A DNA stretch of 64,000 bases, from assembly GCA_002104895.1 (NCBI GenBank), contig MCFG01000024.1, positions 95,001-159,000 on the forward strand, in the 5' to 3' direction. Below are positions 10,099 to 25,353 of the stretch, piece by piece. Position 1 is the stretch's first letter; every line of letters begins with the position of its first letter. Position numbers and translations under genes: made by a program. This DNA is from Anaeromyces robustus (taxonomy: Eukaryota; Neocallimastigomycota; Neocallimastigomycetes; Neocallimastigales; Neocallimastigaceae). The notes beneath the pieces were generated by a model. That model made no database searches. It saw only the letters and a list, made by a program, of their open reading frames with translations, and was not told where the DNA came from.

Positions 10099-12342
10099 CT
10101 ATTAATGATAAATAGTTTTTATTATTATATAAAAAATTTATTATATTAAAAAAATATATATATATTAGATATGTATTCAAATAAATTATTATTTAATAAA
10201 AATAATAATAAAAATAAAAATTCCCATTAAAAAAATTATAAATTTATAAATTATAAATTATAAATTATTATAATAAAAATCTTTAATAAAAAAAAAAAAA
10301 AAAAAAAAAACTTACTAAAGTTCTCTGTGGTAATTTCTTAATAAAGTATCAACTTCTTCAATACCTAATGGCTTAATATCAGCTAAAGTCTTAATCTTTT
10401 GAGTAACAGCCTTAATTTCATCATCAGTCATAACTAAATCTAATTGTTCAACTCTGTCCTTAACAGCATTCCAACCAGTAAGACGGTGACCAATAGAAAC
10501 GTAACGAGTCATACCGAAATCTTCTGGTCTAATAATTTCATAAGTAGATGGGTTGTTTAAGATAGCCTTAGCATGAATACCGGCCTTGTGAGTGAAAGCA
10601 CAGAAACCAGTAATGTAATTGTTGAATGGAATACCAATTTCAACTTCTTCAGCAATCATGTTATCAATTTCACGTAACATTTCAAGCTTGTATTTACCAG
10701 AAACGTATCTCTTATCAGCAACATACATTTTAGCAACGAAACCACCTAATGGAGTAATACCATTTCTTTCACCAATACCTAAAACAGATGTATCAATGTG
10801 AGTAGCACCAGCTTCTAAAGCAGTGTAAGCGTTAGCAATAGCACAACCAGTATCGTTGTGGAAGTGACATTCAATATCACAAGAAACAACACCACGAAGA
10901 GTGTGAATTAATTCATAAACCTATTTTTTATATAATTTAAATAAAATCATAAATTATTTAAATATTATAATTATTTTATAAAAATTTTTCAAAAAATAAA
11001 AAAAAATTATATATATATAGATATATAGATATAAATTAATAACATAATTATAATTATAAAATATAATTATTATAAAAATATTATTATTAATAGTTGATTT
11101 ATTTATTAAATGACATAATAAATATTTTATTACTATTTGTAATATATATTAAAACTTACTTGACGTGGATTAGCACAACCAACAGTATCAGCAATACCAA
11201 CACGGTTAACACCGAGCTTATCAACAGTTTTGTAAAGGTTTAATAAATCGACTAAATCTGAACGGAAGGAATCTTCACTTGAGAAACGAACTTCAATACC
11301 CTTACTCTTAATGAATTCAATAACCTATATAAAAAAAAAAAGAAAATTAAATAATAATTTTCAAATATAAATTATAATAATAATAAAAAAAAAATATGAT
11401 AAGTATAAATTAAACATATTATTGGTAATTATTATAAAATTAATATTTATTATTATATTTAAAATATTAATTTTAAAATCAAAATTATTATTAAATTTTC
11501 ATATTAAATATGAATTTAATTATACATATATATATATTAAAAATAACTTACTTCACCAGCAGTTTTAATAATGTAATCCATATCCTTACCATGAGAGAAA
11601 GTTCTAAGGTAAGAAGAGGTACCAATAACGACATCAATACCATTAACACCAGTTTCAACAGCCTTTCTAGCATCATCCATATGACAACGGGTGTGAGTTA
11701 AAATTTTAGCTTTTAAACCAAGCTTAGTAATGGCACATAAATCCTTAAGAGATTGTTCAGAAGCAGCTGGTGAAGTTAATTCAAGATATTCAACACCAAA
11801 TTCATCAAGGGTCTATATAATTAAAAAAAAAAATGCATATATAATTATAAAGATTATTAATAAAAAATTAACATCTTCCAATTATTTCAATAAATTTATA
11901 TTTTTTTTACATAAATTATAAATTTTTTTTAAAAAATATTATAAATATTTCAAATTTATAAATGATTATGTATATTAAAAATATTTTTAATAAAATTTAA
12001 AAAAAAAAATCCTTTTTTTTATCACAATTTTATTTCCATCAATAATTTTTTAAATACTATAACTATGTTTTTATATATTTTTTAAAATAATAAATACATT
12101 ATAATAAAATATATTTATGTTTTATTCAAATAATAATAGCTATTATAAACATTTTTAAAAAAAAATTAAATTTTATTAAGATTTTTTCTTTTTACCTTGG
12201 CAATCTTAATTTTAGTTTCAGTACTGAAGAAAGCATTGGCGAATTGTTCACCTTCACGAAGAGTGGATTCAATAATGTTGAAGTTACTGACGTTAGATAA
12301 TAAATCAGCGTACTTGTTTCCGTATGGTGAATCGTATTCCAT
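10083..12342 (-). CDS. LYS20: Homocitrate synthase (lysine biosynthesis), 5 exons
   Basis: It condenses acetyl-CoA with 2-oxoglutarate to homocitrate, the first step of the fungal alpha-aminoadipate lysine pathway. Exons on the minus strand: 12196-12342, 11552-11812, 11160-11324, 10316-10920 and a proposed 16-nt exon 10083-10098, giving 397 residues. The first three junctions are phase 0. Exon 1 carries the catalytic [17 protein letters not shown] motif; exon 4 carries the metal-binding [13 protein letters not shown] motif. The middle reads continuously through [19 protein letters not shown] and GTSSYLR. The last junction is less certain: without it the frame stops at 10315 after NYHREL (392 residues). 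With it, a consensus GTAAGT donor overlaps that stop and the protein ends YEAKN. Codon use favours C/G-ending codons, suggesting high expression. No obvious organelle-targeting peptide is visible. Confidence 0.93.
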
Positions 12343-12892
12343 TATGATTTTATTTTTTTATTATAAGTAAAAAAAAACTATAATTTAATTTTTAAAACAA
12401 AAAGACTTTAAAATCTTTTTTTTTTAATGTTGGTTGAAAAGAAAAAAAGAAGAAAAAAAAATTTTTTTTTTATTAATAATTCTTTTTTATATATATTAAA
12501 AAATTGTTTTAAAGATTTATTAATAGTATTATTATAAATTAATTATTTAATAATTACTATATAATTTATATTATTTATATATATAATATTTTTTTTTTTT
12601 AAAAGATATAAAGATTTTTATTTTTATAATTAATAGTAATATAATAATATTATAATATAATAATATAATATATATACATTTCATTTGAAATAATTATTAA
12701 TAGTTGAAATATTATAATATTATAATTAATTAATTATCATTATTATTATTATTATTATATAAAATGATGATGATGATATTATTCATTTATTCATTCATTC
12801 ATTTATTTATTTATTTATTTATCTATTCATTTAATTAATTAATTAATTATTTATTTATTGACTTATTTTTATTTATTTATTTATTTATTAAT

Positions 12893-12923
<31 letters not shown>

Positions 12924-13496
12924 TTCATTTATTTATTTATTTATTTATTAATTATTAAGATCAATTAATAATTAATAAATTAATATAATATAATATAATA
13001 TAATAAATGATTTTCAAAGTATATTAATAAAATCACATTCATTCCTATCTTTTATATATTATAATACATTGTAATATATTACATAGGAATTTGAAATTAA
13101 ATTTTTAATGTACAATCCCTAATATAATAAATATAAATAGTTGAAATATTTGTATTTATAATATATTATTGAAAATTTTATTATCATCCATATACCTAAA
13201 AATAATTGGTATTAAATAAATAAGAATACATATTTATATATATTCAAATATAATAATAATATATATAATAAATACTTTAAATTATATTTACAATATATTA
13301 TAATTATATAGACTGGTTTAAAATCATTTTTGAAAAGAAATTTTTCCTTTCTTTTTTTTTTTTTTTTTTTACTTTTGACTTTTTTCATCTTAAATAAATG
13401 ATTTTTCATCTTCATTTTCTATTTTATTACTGAACTTTTTTCATTCTTTAGTTTTATTTCTATTTTAAATTCTTTAAATAAATATTCTTTAAAGAA

Positions 13497-13537
<41 letters not shown>

Positions 13538-13979
13538 TTATTTATATTTAATTTAGTTTTTAATTATCATATTTTATCGTTAATTATATATATGTAAACT
13601 ATTTTTTGTATATTATTAAATTATGTTATATTTTTTACTTAGTTGTATTTATTATAATTTAAAAAAATTATCTGTAACAAATTTAATAATTAATTATTTT
13701 TTAGTCTTAGATTTTAACTAATAAAAAATAAATAAATAAATAAATAAATAAAATAAATAAAACAAATCAGTAATTAAAATAATCAATAATAATTTTTTTA
13801 TTCTTAGATCTTTACTTGTTTTTTTTTTTTTTATTATTTTTTTTAATCATTGATTTGCTTTTTTTCTCATCAATAATTATTATTAAATTATTTATTATTT
13901 AATTATTTATTTATTTAATTATTAAACTATTAAACTATTTGAAAACTTTTTAATATTAATTAATATAATAATATACAAT

Positions 13980-14038
<59 letters not shown>

Positions 14039-14047
14039 GTTAGTTAG

Positions 14048-14078
<31 letters not shown>

Positions 14079-14948
14079 GTTATTTAGTTATTTATTTATT
14101 TATTAATATTTAAAACCAATTTTTAATACATTTACATTTACATTATTTAAATATGAAATACGGAAATTCAACCAATGAAATTAAATTAAATTAAAATCAT
14201 TTTCTTTTTTTTTTTAAAGATAATCTACAAACAAATAATTAACACAACAACAAAAAAAAGATTTGTTTCTATTTTTATAATCAATTGTTTATAATTAAAT
14301 ATATTGTATAACTGTTTATTTAAATATAAATATAAAAAAATAAATATAAAATAAAAGCTTTAATATTTAATTTTAATTCTAAAAAGTAAATTTAAAATTT
14401 AATGAATTTGTGTTGTTTTGTAATTTAGATCAAAGTATTAAATATTAAAAATTAAAAATTAAAAAATTAAAATTAAATATTAAATATTAAATATTAAATC
14501 TTTAAAAAAAATTTTTTTTCTTTACATCATTAAAAAATATTTTAAATTAAAAAAAAAAACTTTTTTACTTTACCATCATTATTATAATCATAAACCATAT
14601 CTTTTTTTTTTTTTTGATTATAGATTTTTCACATAATTAGAAAAATAAAAATAAAAATAACAAAAAATAATTGATTTTACTTTTTATATTTACTTTTTAT
14701 ATTTATTTTTTGTATTTTTTTTAGATGATGCTTTTATTTTACCATCGAAAAAAAATAATTCAATATCTAAAAAAAAATTATTTACAAAATCATTCTAATA
14801 TATTATGTATACAAAATGCATATGGAATTACGTATGTATGTATGTATGAATGTATGTATGTATGATCCTTTAATTTTTACTTTTATATAGCTAATTAAAC
14901 ATCAATACCAAAAAATATATGCATTATCAATTATAATTTTATTTATTT

Positions 14949-14988
<40 letters not shown>

Positions 14989-15014
14989 TTCATTATTTAT
15001 TTATTTATTTATTC

Positions 15015-15054
<40 letters not shown>

Positions 15055-15098
15055 TTATTTATTTATTATTTATTTATTTATTTATTTATTATTTATTT

Positions 15099-15182
<84 letters not shown>

Positions 15183-15986
15183 TCATTGTTCCTTAATTTA
15201 TTTCTATTTTATCTATAAATAAAATTTTGATAACTTTATTTTTTATTTATTTAAATTATAAATTAATATAATTGATTATATATTTGAATTAATTGTAATA
15301 TTAATACAATTTAAACCTTTTTTTTTTTCTAATCAAAAAAAAAAAATAATAATAATAATAAAAATTATAAAAAATATTAATTTATTTATTTATATATAAT
15401 TTGATCATCGAAACTTTTTTATTTTCATTTTATATATATTGAATGTTAAAAAAACAAAAAAATATAAAATGATAATATTATAATTATAATTATAATTATA
15501 ATTATAATAATTATATTTACAAAAGTCCTTTTTTATTATTATTATGTTTTTATTTTTATTTTATATATTTAAATGTTTTTTTTTTTGTCTTTTAAAAAAA
15601 AAAGTAATAATGATAATAAATATATATATAATGTAAGAAAAAATAGTGTATATAATAAAAATATTATAATTATAATAATTATATTTACATTGGAATTAAA
15701 TAAATATATACAAAATATTAAATAAAAATTTAATATTTAATAAATAAATATATATGTTTTTTTTGTTTTTTTTGTTTTTTTAATAATATATGTATGTATA
15801 AAATAATAATAATATAAATATGAAATTCTATTGATGATTATATTTTTTTATACTATTTTAAAATAAAATAATTGTCATAATTTACAATAAATAAATTGAT
15901 ATAATATTAATAAATAAATAAAAAAAAAGCATAGGAATTATTATTAAAATAATTGTACTTTGCTTTTGATAATTTAATTATTTCTA
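12343..15986. other. 3.6-kb gene-free region rich in ATTT arrays
   Basis: No gene supported. The left end is upstream of homocitrate synthase and should contain its promoter. Arrays of ATTT occur near 12781-12950, 13979-14105 and 14941-15184, and a short TATG array near 14832-14863. A small inverted repeat (ATTCCTAT near 13040, ATAGGAAT at 13083-13090) is also present. The right end holds the 3' flank of the SLC44-like gene. Confidence 0.6.
14941..15184. repeat. Interrupted (ATTT)n array
   Basis: About 240 bp of TTTA tetranucleotides with occasional TTCA and ATTA interruptions. It is one of the longest simple arrays in the window. Confidence 0.9.
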
Positions 15987-18900
15987 TTAATACATATTTG
16001 GTGGCATATCACCACCTTCATTGCTGGATTTATCCGTCTTAACTAAAAGTTTTTTCAAACTTTTACTCATATAATAAGGTTTCTCTTTACTACCATCATT
16101 TCTTTCACAGTCTTCACCTTTTTATATATTTATTATTTATTAAAAAAATTTTTTTTTTTATTTTTAGGTTAATATATATATATACATAATTTGTTGAATA
16201 TATATAGTTTTATTTAATATTCTTTTATTAATTTTAATATAATTTTTGTTTTTTTACTTACAAACACTAATAAATATTGTATCAATTGTGGAATTTAAAA
16301 CAGTCATAAATACAGAAATAATTGTCAAACTTACAACAAATGAAAGCTTTTATTTTTATTTATATATTAAGAATTATGTATGAATAAAATGAATATTATA
16401 ATTAATTTTTAATTAATATAATTATAAATTATTTAATAAATTATAAACTATTTAAATAAATTATTAATCTATAATAATTAATAATAATAGTATTTATAAA
16501 TTATATATTGGTTCTTTCCTTTTTTTTTTTTTTTTTTTTTTTTTCTTATAAAATAAAAAAAAAAAGATACAATTATCACTTACAATAAGTGGAATAGCTA
16601 ACATATATGTATCATTAATATTTTTATTTTTCAATATAAGGAAAGTTAAAAATACTGTAGCAGAAACAACAAGAATTTTTCCTAATGAAAAAATCATATC
16701 ACTAATTTTGTCTATAACGACAACTCTATATATATATATATATATATATGAATATGTATATAATTATTATTATAAATGTTATAAATATATATATATAATT
16801 ATTATTATTTAATAAGTTTATCATTTTGTTTTGTTTTTATTATATATTTATATATATATATGTATGTATGTATTAAAACTAATATAAAATTAAAATATTA
16901 TTTAATAGAATAATATTATTACCTAAAAGCATTTCTTAAAATAATTTTTGTAGCCTTATAAGATGCCTTACAAAAACTATATCCATAAATGGCAATCTTT
17001 TTATTTATATAATATATATATATAATATATATATATGAAAAAATAATAATTTATGTGTAAATATTAATATTTTTATAATAGATCCATATATAGATATATA
17101 TTTAATAATAAAACTATTATTGCTATTAATATATTTTAATATATGTTTTTTTTTTTTTTTTTTGTTTTTTTTTTTTTTTTTTTACCTCAACGTAAGCATT
17201 TTTAGTAATATATTTAACAATTTTATCAAAACATCCAACACAACATCTTAAAGCTCTAATCATAGTTTTAGCAAATGCACTTTCACCATTCTTTTCGGCT
17301 AATTTTTGTAATTTAGTTAATACATATTTAATTACTGAAATAATACCAAGAATTAAAGATCCAAACGCTAAACTACCTATATTATACCACATTATTCTTA
17401 AAAATGTTCTTGGCATTGCATTCTTTTGATAAACCTATATTATATTACATTTTTTTTTTTTTAATTATATTATATTATATTATATGATATTATAAATAAA
17501 TATAAATATAAATATAAATAATAAATATAAACAATAAATATATTATTAACATTGGTATAAATTATAAATATTAATTTTATTTTTTGGTTTATGTTCTGTT
17601 TTAATATATAAACAATTTATTTTATTTTTATTATAAACCTACTTTTTGACCATAAGCATTGGTTGGTGCCCAATACCATGTTGCAATTGTACCACAAATG
17701 GTTGTTTTACCAATAGCTTTAATAAAGTAATATGTCCAGTAAAATCCAAGTACTACATAAAGTTCAATAATAAAACTATACCTGTTTTATTACAAAAAAA
17801 AAAAAAAATAAAAATAAAATAAAATCGAATAAAAAATAAATTAAAAAAATAAATATATATATTAATATATATATTATTACATTGATAATTATATTAAATA
17901 AATTAAATTGATATTAATATATTATATTAAAATATATTATAAAATTAAATATTATTTTAAAATTAAATTTATTAAATATATAATGATGATTTACGATTTC
18001 ACAGATATATCATCTTCTTTTAACGGCGTATATTTCGCAATATATTTTTGAGTATTTGTCGAAATATCTTTTGTATCTGTAATTGTTACAGGACTTTTTA
18101 ATTTTTTTTTAAATATAAAAAAAAAATAAATTTAAAAACGAAACAAAAAAAAAAAAAAAAAATTAAAATTTATAATATTAGAAAAAATATAAAATAATAT
18201 ATAATAAAACATGTTTTTATGAGTATATATTATATATATTCATAAATGATAACAAAAAATTTACATAAATATAAATGCAAAGTAAATCGTCAATCCAACA
18301 ATAAGAATAAATTGAATACTTGGAATTATTGATAATGATGGATATTTTAATACAGCTCTAATGAAATATTATATTATAATAATTATAATAGATATATTAT
18401 AATAATGATCATTAATATCTGTTTTTTTTATTATGGTTAAAAATATTTCTATATTTAATATATGATTCTTAACAGTTTATTTTAATTTATTGTGTTTATT
18501 ATTGTTATTATTAATATTATTACTACTATTATTACTATTATTATTATTACTATTATTATTACTATTATTATTATTAATTGTTAACTGTTAATTGTTAATT
18601 GTTAATCATACTTTCCAGCTTCTTCAATAATTCTAATACCAATCCTAATTCTTTTTATAGCAAACAGGAAGAAAAATATAACGAACACTAAAACAACCGA
18701 TAAAATTATAGCTATTTTTTTTTTTTTTTTAAAAAAAAAAAAAATAAAAAAAATAAAAAACATAAAAATAAAAAATAATGAAAAAAAAAAAAAAGATTAA
18801 TTTTATAAATTAATTTTTTAAATAATCAATCAATAATATCTAATAGTTATATTTACATATAATTAAGAAAGCTTTTTTATTATAAAGATATTTATTAACA

Positions 18901-19545
18901 TAAGGATTTTTAGTATCTAAAATTGATGATCGTATAGCGTCGACTCTTGCTTGAGTATAAATATACCATGAAAATACAGTTGCACCACTTAATGCCATTA
19001 AACTTAATATAACAGTAATCCATACAAATATTCCTGTACAATAATAGGTAAATATTAACCATAAAAATGTTAAACCTAATGCAATACCAGCTTCCCTGTA
19101 TTTATATTATTATCATTATTAATTATTATTTTTTTATATTATAATTTTTTTTTTTTCATTATTGATATTATATATATATAATATGGAACAATAAAATAAA
19201 TAAATGTGTGACATTTAAAAAATAAATATTATTTAATGTATAATATTAATATTTTATATAAATAATAATTATATTAAATATGATATATGTATATGAATTC
19301 TTTTAAAAAATAATTTGTAAATATATATATAATTTTATTTAAATATTATCTTACATTAAAATGATATCAATATTTTTGACAACCGATTGATAAACTCTTG
19401 ATGAAAAATTAACACCACCTTGTAATAAATCTGAATAATTTGTCAACCAATCTATACCAAAGATTTCGAGATTTGGAATACATCTATTGAAAACTTTTTA
19501 TTATTATTTATTTATTTATTAATTAATTATTATTATTATTATGTA

Positions 19546-19635
<90 letters not shown>

Positions 19636-21188
19636 GATTATGATTATGATTATGATTATTATTATTATTATAATTATTATTATTACTTATTAATTATTAC
19701 TATTTTACTATTATTATTATAATTATTATTATTATTATTTATTATTATTTATTAATATTTATTAATATTATTATTATTTATTAATATTATTATTATTATA
19801 ATTACTATTATTATTATTATTATTATGATTATGATTTATTATTTATTAATATTATTATTATTTATTAATATTATTATTATTATTTATTATTATTTATTAA
19901 TATTATTATTATTTATTAATATTATTATTATTTATTAATATTATTATTATTATTTATTATTATTTATTATTATTATTATTTATTATAATTATTATTTATT
20001 ATTTGTTATTTTTATTATTATTATTATTATTTATTATTATTATTATTATTATGATATATTTTTATGTTTTATATTTTATCTGTTATATACTTACTATCAA
20101 TAGAAGGAATAAAATAATTATCCCTTTCATACATTTTAGAGAATAAATCATAAATTTCATAAATTGATTTATTTTGGAAATTAACAACAGTTAAATCATT
20201 TTCACTATATGTGGTATTTCTTATATCCAAATAAGATAAATAAGAAGTGGTTTCATTATTGGCAACTATATATAAATCATTATTATAATGAAGATAATCC
20301 TGTGGACAAAAATTAGCACATACTTTATATTTAACTGGATTATTACCAAGTTGCATTTCTTCAATACTTAAAAAATAAGCTATATATTTATAATCAGTTA
20401 AATTTCCATGTCCACATAATTCCCCTCCACTATTACGACCATAAAGTAAACTATATATATATATAATAAATTAAAATAAAAAAAAAAAAAATTTTTTTTT
20501 TTTTCCCATTGTCATGATTATTGTTAATTAATTAAAATGTAAAATGTAATAATAATATTGTATATATTATATTAGTATTTTCATTTGTAATTGTTTCGTT
20601 TGTCGTTTGTCAATGTTGATTTTTTGTTTTCATTATTATTTAAAAAGAAAAAAAAAAAAAAAAAAGTTATTCATATTAATAAAAAGTATAATTATATGTA
20701 TATATATATTATATATTATATATTATATTTTAAATAAATAAATAATTTTTTTTTTTTTTTTACGTTCTATATGGACTTAAAACGAAAGTTTGAACAGAAA
20801 TGAATCCCATACCAATCCAAAATAATATAAATAAAATAAGAAATGGAACATCTTGACATTTAAATTGACCTCTTGGTTTTGGTGCACCACTTTTTTTTTT
20901 TATACCATTAATATCAGACATAGTAGATTCTTCTCTTGGTATAGATTCATATAAATTATAATTATCTGTCATATTAATAGCTGTGGTTTTTTGAATATCA
21001 TAGGGATTGGGTTGTGCCATACCATTTGGTTGTGCCATACCTTCTGTATTTGGCATTTGTTGACCCATCATATCTCCACCTCCAGCAGTTGGATTTTGAT
21101 TATATCCATATTGATTATATCCATATAGATTCATACCATCCCCATCCGGAGGAGGTTGTCCATATGTACTATAATTATTATATTCCAT
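15987..21188 (-). CDS. Choline-transporter-like protein (SLC44/CTL/Pns1 family), 13 exons
   Basis: This is a multi-spanning membrane protein of the CTL family, whose members are implicated in choline or related transport; yeast Pns1 function is unsettled. Exons: 20764-21188, 20091-20450, 19355-19483, 18857-19095, 18612-18711, 18265-18357, 17995-18093, 17643-17781, 17186-17434, 16923-16996, 16584-16725, 16262-16346, 15987-16117. The frame closes at every junction and gives 754 residues. The cytosolic N-terminus (1-120) is rich in Gly, Asn, Pro and Tyr with repeated YGYNQ and GMAQPN units. TM1 follows at FKCQDVPFLILFILFWIGM. A long extracellular loop with several Cys and possible N-glycosylation sites comes next, then about nine further TMs. 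The C-terminal conserved Cys-rich stretch (IRALRCCVGCFDKIVKYI) and a cytosolic tail end in PPNMY. Exon 2 must end in the GTATAT donor, not the overlapping GTAAGT, to keep frame. Confidence 0.92.
19550..20050. repeat. Interrupted (ATT)n array inside an SLC44-gene intron
   Basis: About 500 bp of ATT/TTA trinucleotides, broken by GATTAT and TATTTATTAAT units, fills most of the intron 19484-20090. That makes it the longest intron of this gene. Confidence 0.9.
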
Positions 21189-21223
21189 AAAAAAAAATAA
21201 TAATAATTAAAAATTAAAAAATT

Positions 21224-21254
<31 letters not shown>

Positions 21255-22867
21255 ATAAAATATAGATTTTTTTTTTTTTTCTTTTTTAAAAATTAATTTC
21301 AATTATATATTATAAATTATTTATAAGAATAAAAATAAAAAATAAAAAAAAAAATTAAAAATTAAAAATTAAAAAAATTATTTTCTTCTACAATAATAAA
21401 TATTAAGTTTTTTGACATTAAAATAAAAAATTATATAAAATATAGAATAATATATATTTATATATATTCTTAAAATGGTAAATTATTTTTAAGGTATTAC
21501 CAAAGTTTTAAAAAATTTAAAAATAAATTTTAATTTTAAAATATAATTAATAAAATAATAGAATATAATTATAAATATATTTAATTAAAATTTTATTAAA
21601 TAATAGTTTTCTAATATAAATTAGGAAAGAAATTTTCCTTAGAATCAATGAAATAAAATTTTTTAAATTTAAAATATTATGATTTATATGATATATAAAT
21701 GATCAAAATTATAATATATATATATATTATCTAATTTTATCTCTATAAAAAAAGAAAAAAAAAGCCATCGAAAATTAAAAAAATAAAAAATAAAAAATAA
21801 AAAAAAAAAAGCCTTTAAAAATATAAAAAAGAATCCAATTTTATACAAAAAATACTATTATTAATTCTAAATATATTAATGTATATTAAAAACTATAAAA
21901 TTAAAAAGTTTAATAAAGAAATAATTAATAATATTAATAAAAATTATGACTTAGCTTTTTATTATTATATTACAACGAAAGTATTAATAAAACTTTATTA
22001 TATATACTTTTTAATAAAATAATAAAAAAAAAAAAAAAAAGAACTAAACAATTAATTTTTATTATAAACTAAACAATTAATTCTTTCATTTAATTTTTTT
22101 AATTATATCATTATAATATAGAGTATCATTATTGACTTAATATTTAATATTTAATAATAACAAGTAACAAATTAACAAATAATTATTAATACTGCTATCT
22201 ATATTAAGATATATATATAAATTTAATTATAAGTTATTTTTTTTTTCTATTTATTATTAAAAAATAGAAAAAAAATAATTTATAACGTTCCATAAAAAAA
22301 TAAAAAAAATAAAAAAAAAATAAATAAATAAAATAAAATAAAAATATAAAAAATAAAATAAAATAAAATAAAATAAAAAAGTAAAATTAAAAGTATTTTT
22401 TTTTTTATTTTATTTATATAATTAGATATAATTATATATAATTTAATTAATATATTTATTTTATTTTTTAAGTCAGTCAGTTAAATAAAAAATATTATTA
22501 TTATTTTCATCATTATTACTTTGAATAATTTTTATTTTATATTTTTTTTGCATTTACTTTTATTTAATTATTTATTTAATAACATATTTATTTAATTTCT
22601 GATTTAATTATTTATTTTATTTTTTTTTTTTTTTTTTTATTATTCATTCATATTCATTTAACTAATTTAATTTATTTATTTCTTTGTTTGTTTGTTTGTA
22701 TGTTTGTTTGGTATTATGATATGATAATAATATATTATTTTTTATTTCAAGTATAAAAAAAAAATTTATATATATATATGAATATTTATTTTTTATAATA
22801 TTAAAAAATAAAAAAAAAAATAGTTTTTGTATTTATTTATGTTTTTGTTTTGTTTTTGTTTTTTTTA
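21189..22867. other. AT-rich intergenic stretch
   Basis: No gene seen. It should contain the promoter of the SLC44-like gene (left end) and the 3' flank of the WDR48-like gene (right end). AAAAT-type repeats occur around 22320-22380 and a short TTTG array around 22681-22710. Confidence 0.6.
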
Positions 22868-23122
22868 CTATTTAATTTCTTTTATTATATATCTATAACA
22901 AAGAACAACATCTCCACTTGTTTTTGAATAATGATATTTACATGAAGCCAAAGTTGTAGTGGGAGAAAGAACCTATATATATATATATTATTTAAAAAAA
23001 AAATAAAATAAAACAAAAAATAAAAAATATATATATATATTTTTTTTTATATTAATTAATTTCTAAAATTTAATATAATAAATTTATAAATATATAATAA
23101 AATATTGTTGCTGTTGTTGTTA

Positions 23123-23153
<31 letters not shown>

Positions 23154-23455
23154 TTTATTTATAATTTCTTTACCTCATTATTACATAAAATTTCAATCCA
23201 ATTTTCAGCTTTAACACCATCAATACTTGTAGTATTTAAATCAGATAAACTTGTTGATGATGCTTTATTTACTTTAGGTACTTTGGATAAATTTAATTTA
23301 TCAACAACATAAGTAATAATTTTCCTTACTCTTAACATTCTATTAGCACATAAATGATTATTACTAAATATAAATTATAAATTATAAATTATAAATTTAT
23401 ATAATTATAAGTACATTATTGTAATACAAAATATTTTAAAAAAAAAATGATAAAT

Positions 23456-23488
<33 letters not shown>

Positions 23489-24222
23489 TTTATATAAGTA
23501 TATTATTAAGTATATTATTATATATAAAACTATATATAAACTAATAAAAAAAAATAAAATAAAATAAATATAAATATAAATATAAATATAAATTCTTTTC
23601 TATTAATAAAAATCTTCTTTTTTTTTTTTTTTTTATTTAAATAGAATATTACCCTAATGGCAATGCTGGCATATCACTACCTGGATATGGTTTTAAAACA
23701 AAATTAATCTTTCTTACTTCAACATTTGGAATTTTTTTCTTTATTTATTTATTTATTTATTTATATAAAAAATAATTTTAAGTATCATGTAAAATATTAT
23801 TATTATTATTTTTATGATTATGATTATTATTTAAAATATATATATATATATATTTATTATTATTATTATTATTATTAGTTAAAAAAAAATATTATTATTA
23901 TTATTAGTTAAAAAAAAAATAAAAAAAATAAAAAAAAGTATATATATATAATTTTCAAACAATAAAAATATATAAATAAATAAATAAACTTACTTCAATA
24001 ACACAATCATATACCCATTTCGGTATTATTGTATTATCACATATATATTTTGCAGTATTTGGATCACCAAGAGTTCCTACAGTTTCACGATCTTGATCTA
24101 TATAAGTTACAGCATCATCAAATTCAAGACTACTAATAATAACTGGTACTTCATCTGGTAATCTAACATATGGACATTCAGCAAAGTTAATTGGACCATC
24201 CTATTATTTTTTTTTTTTTTAT

Positions 24223-24256
<34 letters not shown>

Positions 24257-24301
24257 ATAAATTATTAAAAACAAAAACAAAAAAACAAAAAAAAAAAAAA
24301 A

Positions 24302-24342
<41 letters not shown>

Positions 24343-25315
24343 AAAAAAATAAAATAATTATTTATATACCGTTTTTGGTTCAGGCATAACTTTCTTTGTT
24401 GGATTTAATGGAGTAATTGTAGCAGTATTATTTAAAAGATTAGAATTTAATAATCTCATACTATTACTTCTTTTAGCTTCTTTTTGACGAGTATTTGAAG
24501 TAGAACGAATATGTACATGAGAACGTATCATACGCATAAAACTTTTTTCTTTTGATTTTAATTGTCCACCTACTGAATTTTCATTTGAAATAGATTTACG
24601 TTTACCATTTTCATTATTATTATTATTATTATTATTAACAATGGTAGTATTAGTATTACTATTACTACTAAAAGAATTTGAATTTTTTAAAGATGTTTCA
24701 GATTTTGTAGATAAAGATGTATTAGTAGGAGTTAATTGTAGATTATTTGAATTATTAAATGAATTATTTTTTGATAATACTGGTGTTGATTGAGAAGAAT
24801 TTATTTTAGCTGAAGATTTATCATTTAAAAGATTATCATTATCATTATCATTATTATTATCATTATTATTATCATTATTATTATTATTATCTATATTATT
24901 TGATGATTGAGCTAAATCATTTTCAGTTGAACCACTGATTTCTATAGTTGGAGGTATTATATTATTTTTAGGTGAATTAGAAGAAGAATACTCTTTTTCT
25001 TCTTCTTTTTCTTCTATTTTATTTTTATTTATGATAGAATTTAGACTTTGAGATGAAGATGTTGATAAATCTTTATTATGATTTGTTTCATTATCTATTA
25101 TTGTAGGTGATAATAAATTATTATTATTTGTAGATGAAGTATCATTATCTAAAGAAGGTTTTATATCACTTTCTGGTGATAATAGATTAGTATTATTATA
25201 AGATAAATTATCATTTGTTTCAGTTTCTTCCTCTTCTTCTTCATCACTATAATCCCCTTTTAATTCTGGGAACATACATTGAGAAGGTGATTTCTTTTCA
25301 TCAGTAACATTATTA

Positions 25316-25353
<38 letters not shown>

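Noticed and set aside
10315-10317. TAG as the true end of homocitrate synthase
   Set aside because: Possible, but the stop overlaps a consensus donor and a frame-preserving terminal exon exists, so I prefer the spliced end and give both.
20081-20096. GTAAGT donor at the end of SLC44 exon 2
   Set aside because: It gives an early stop in the next exon. The overlapping GTATAT donor three codon positions later keeps the frame into KCIPNLEIFG.
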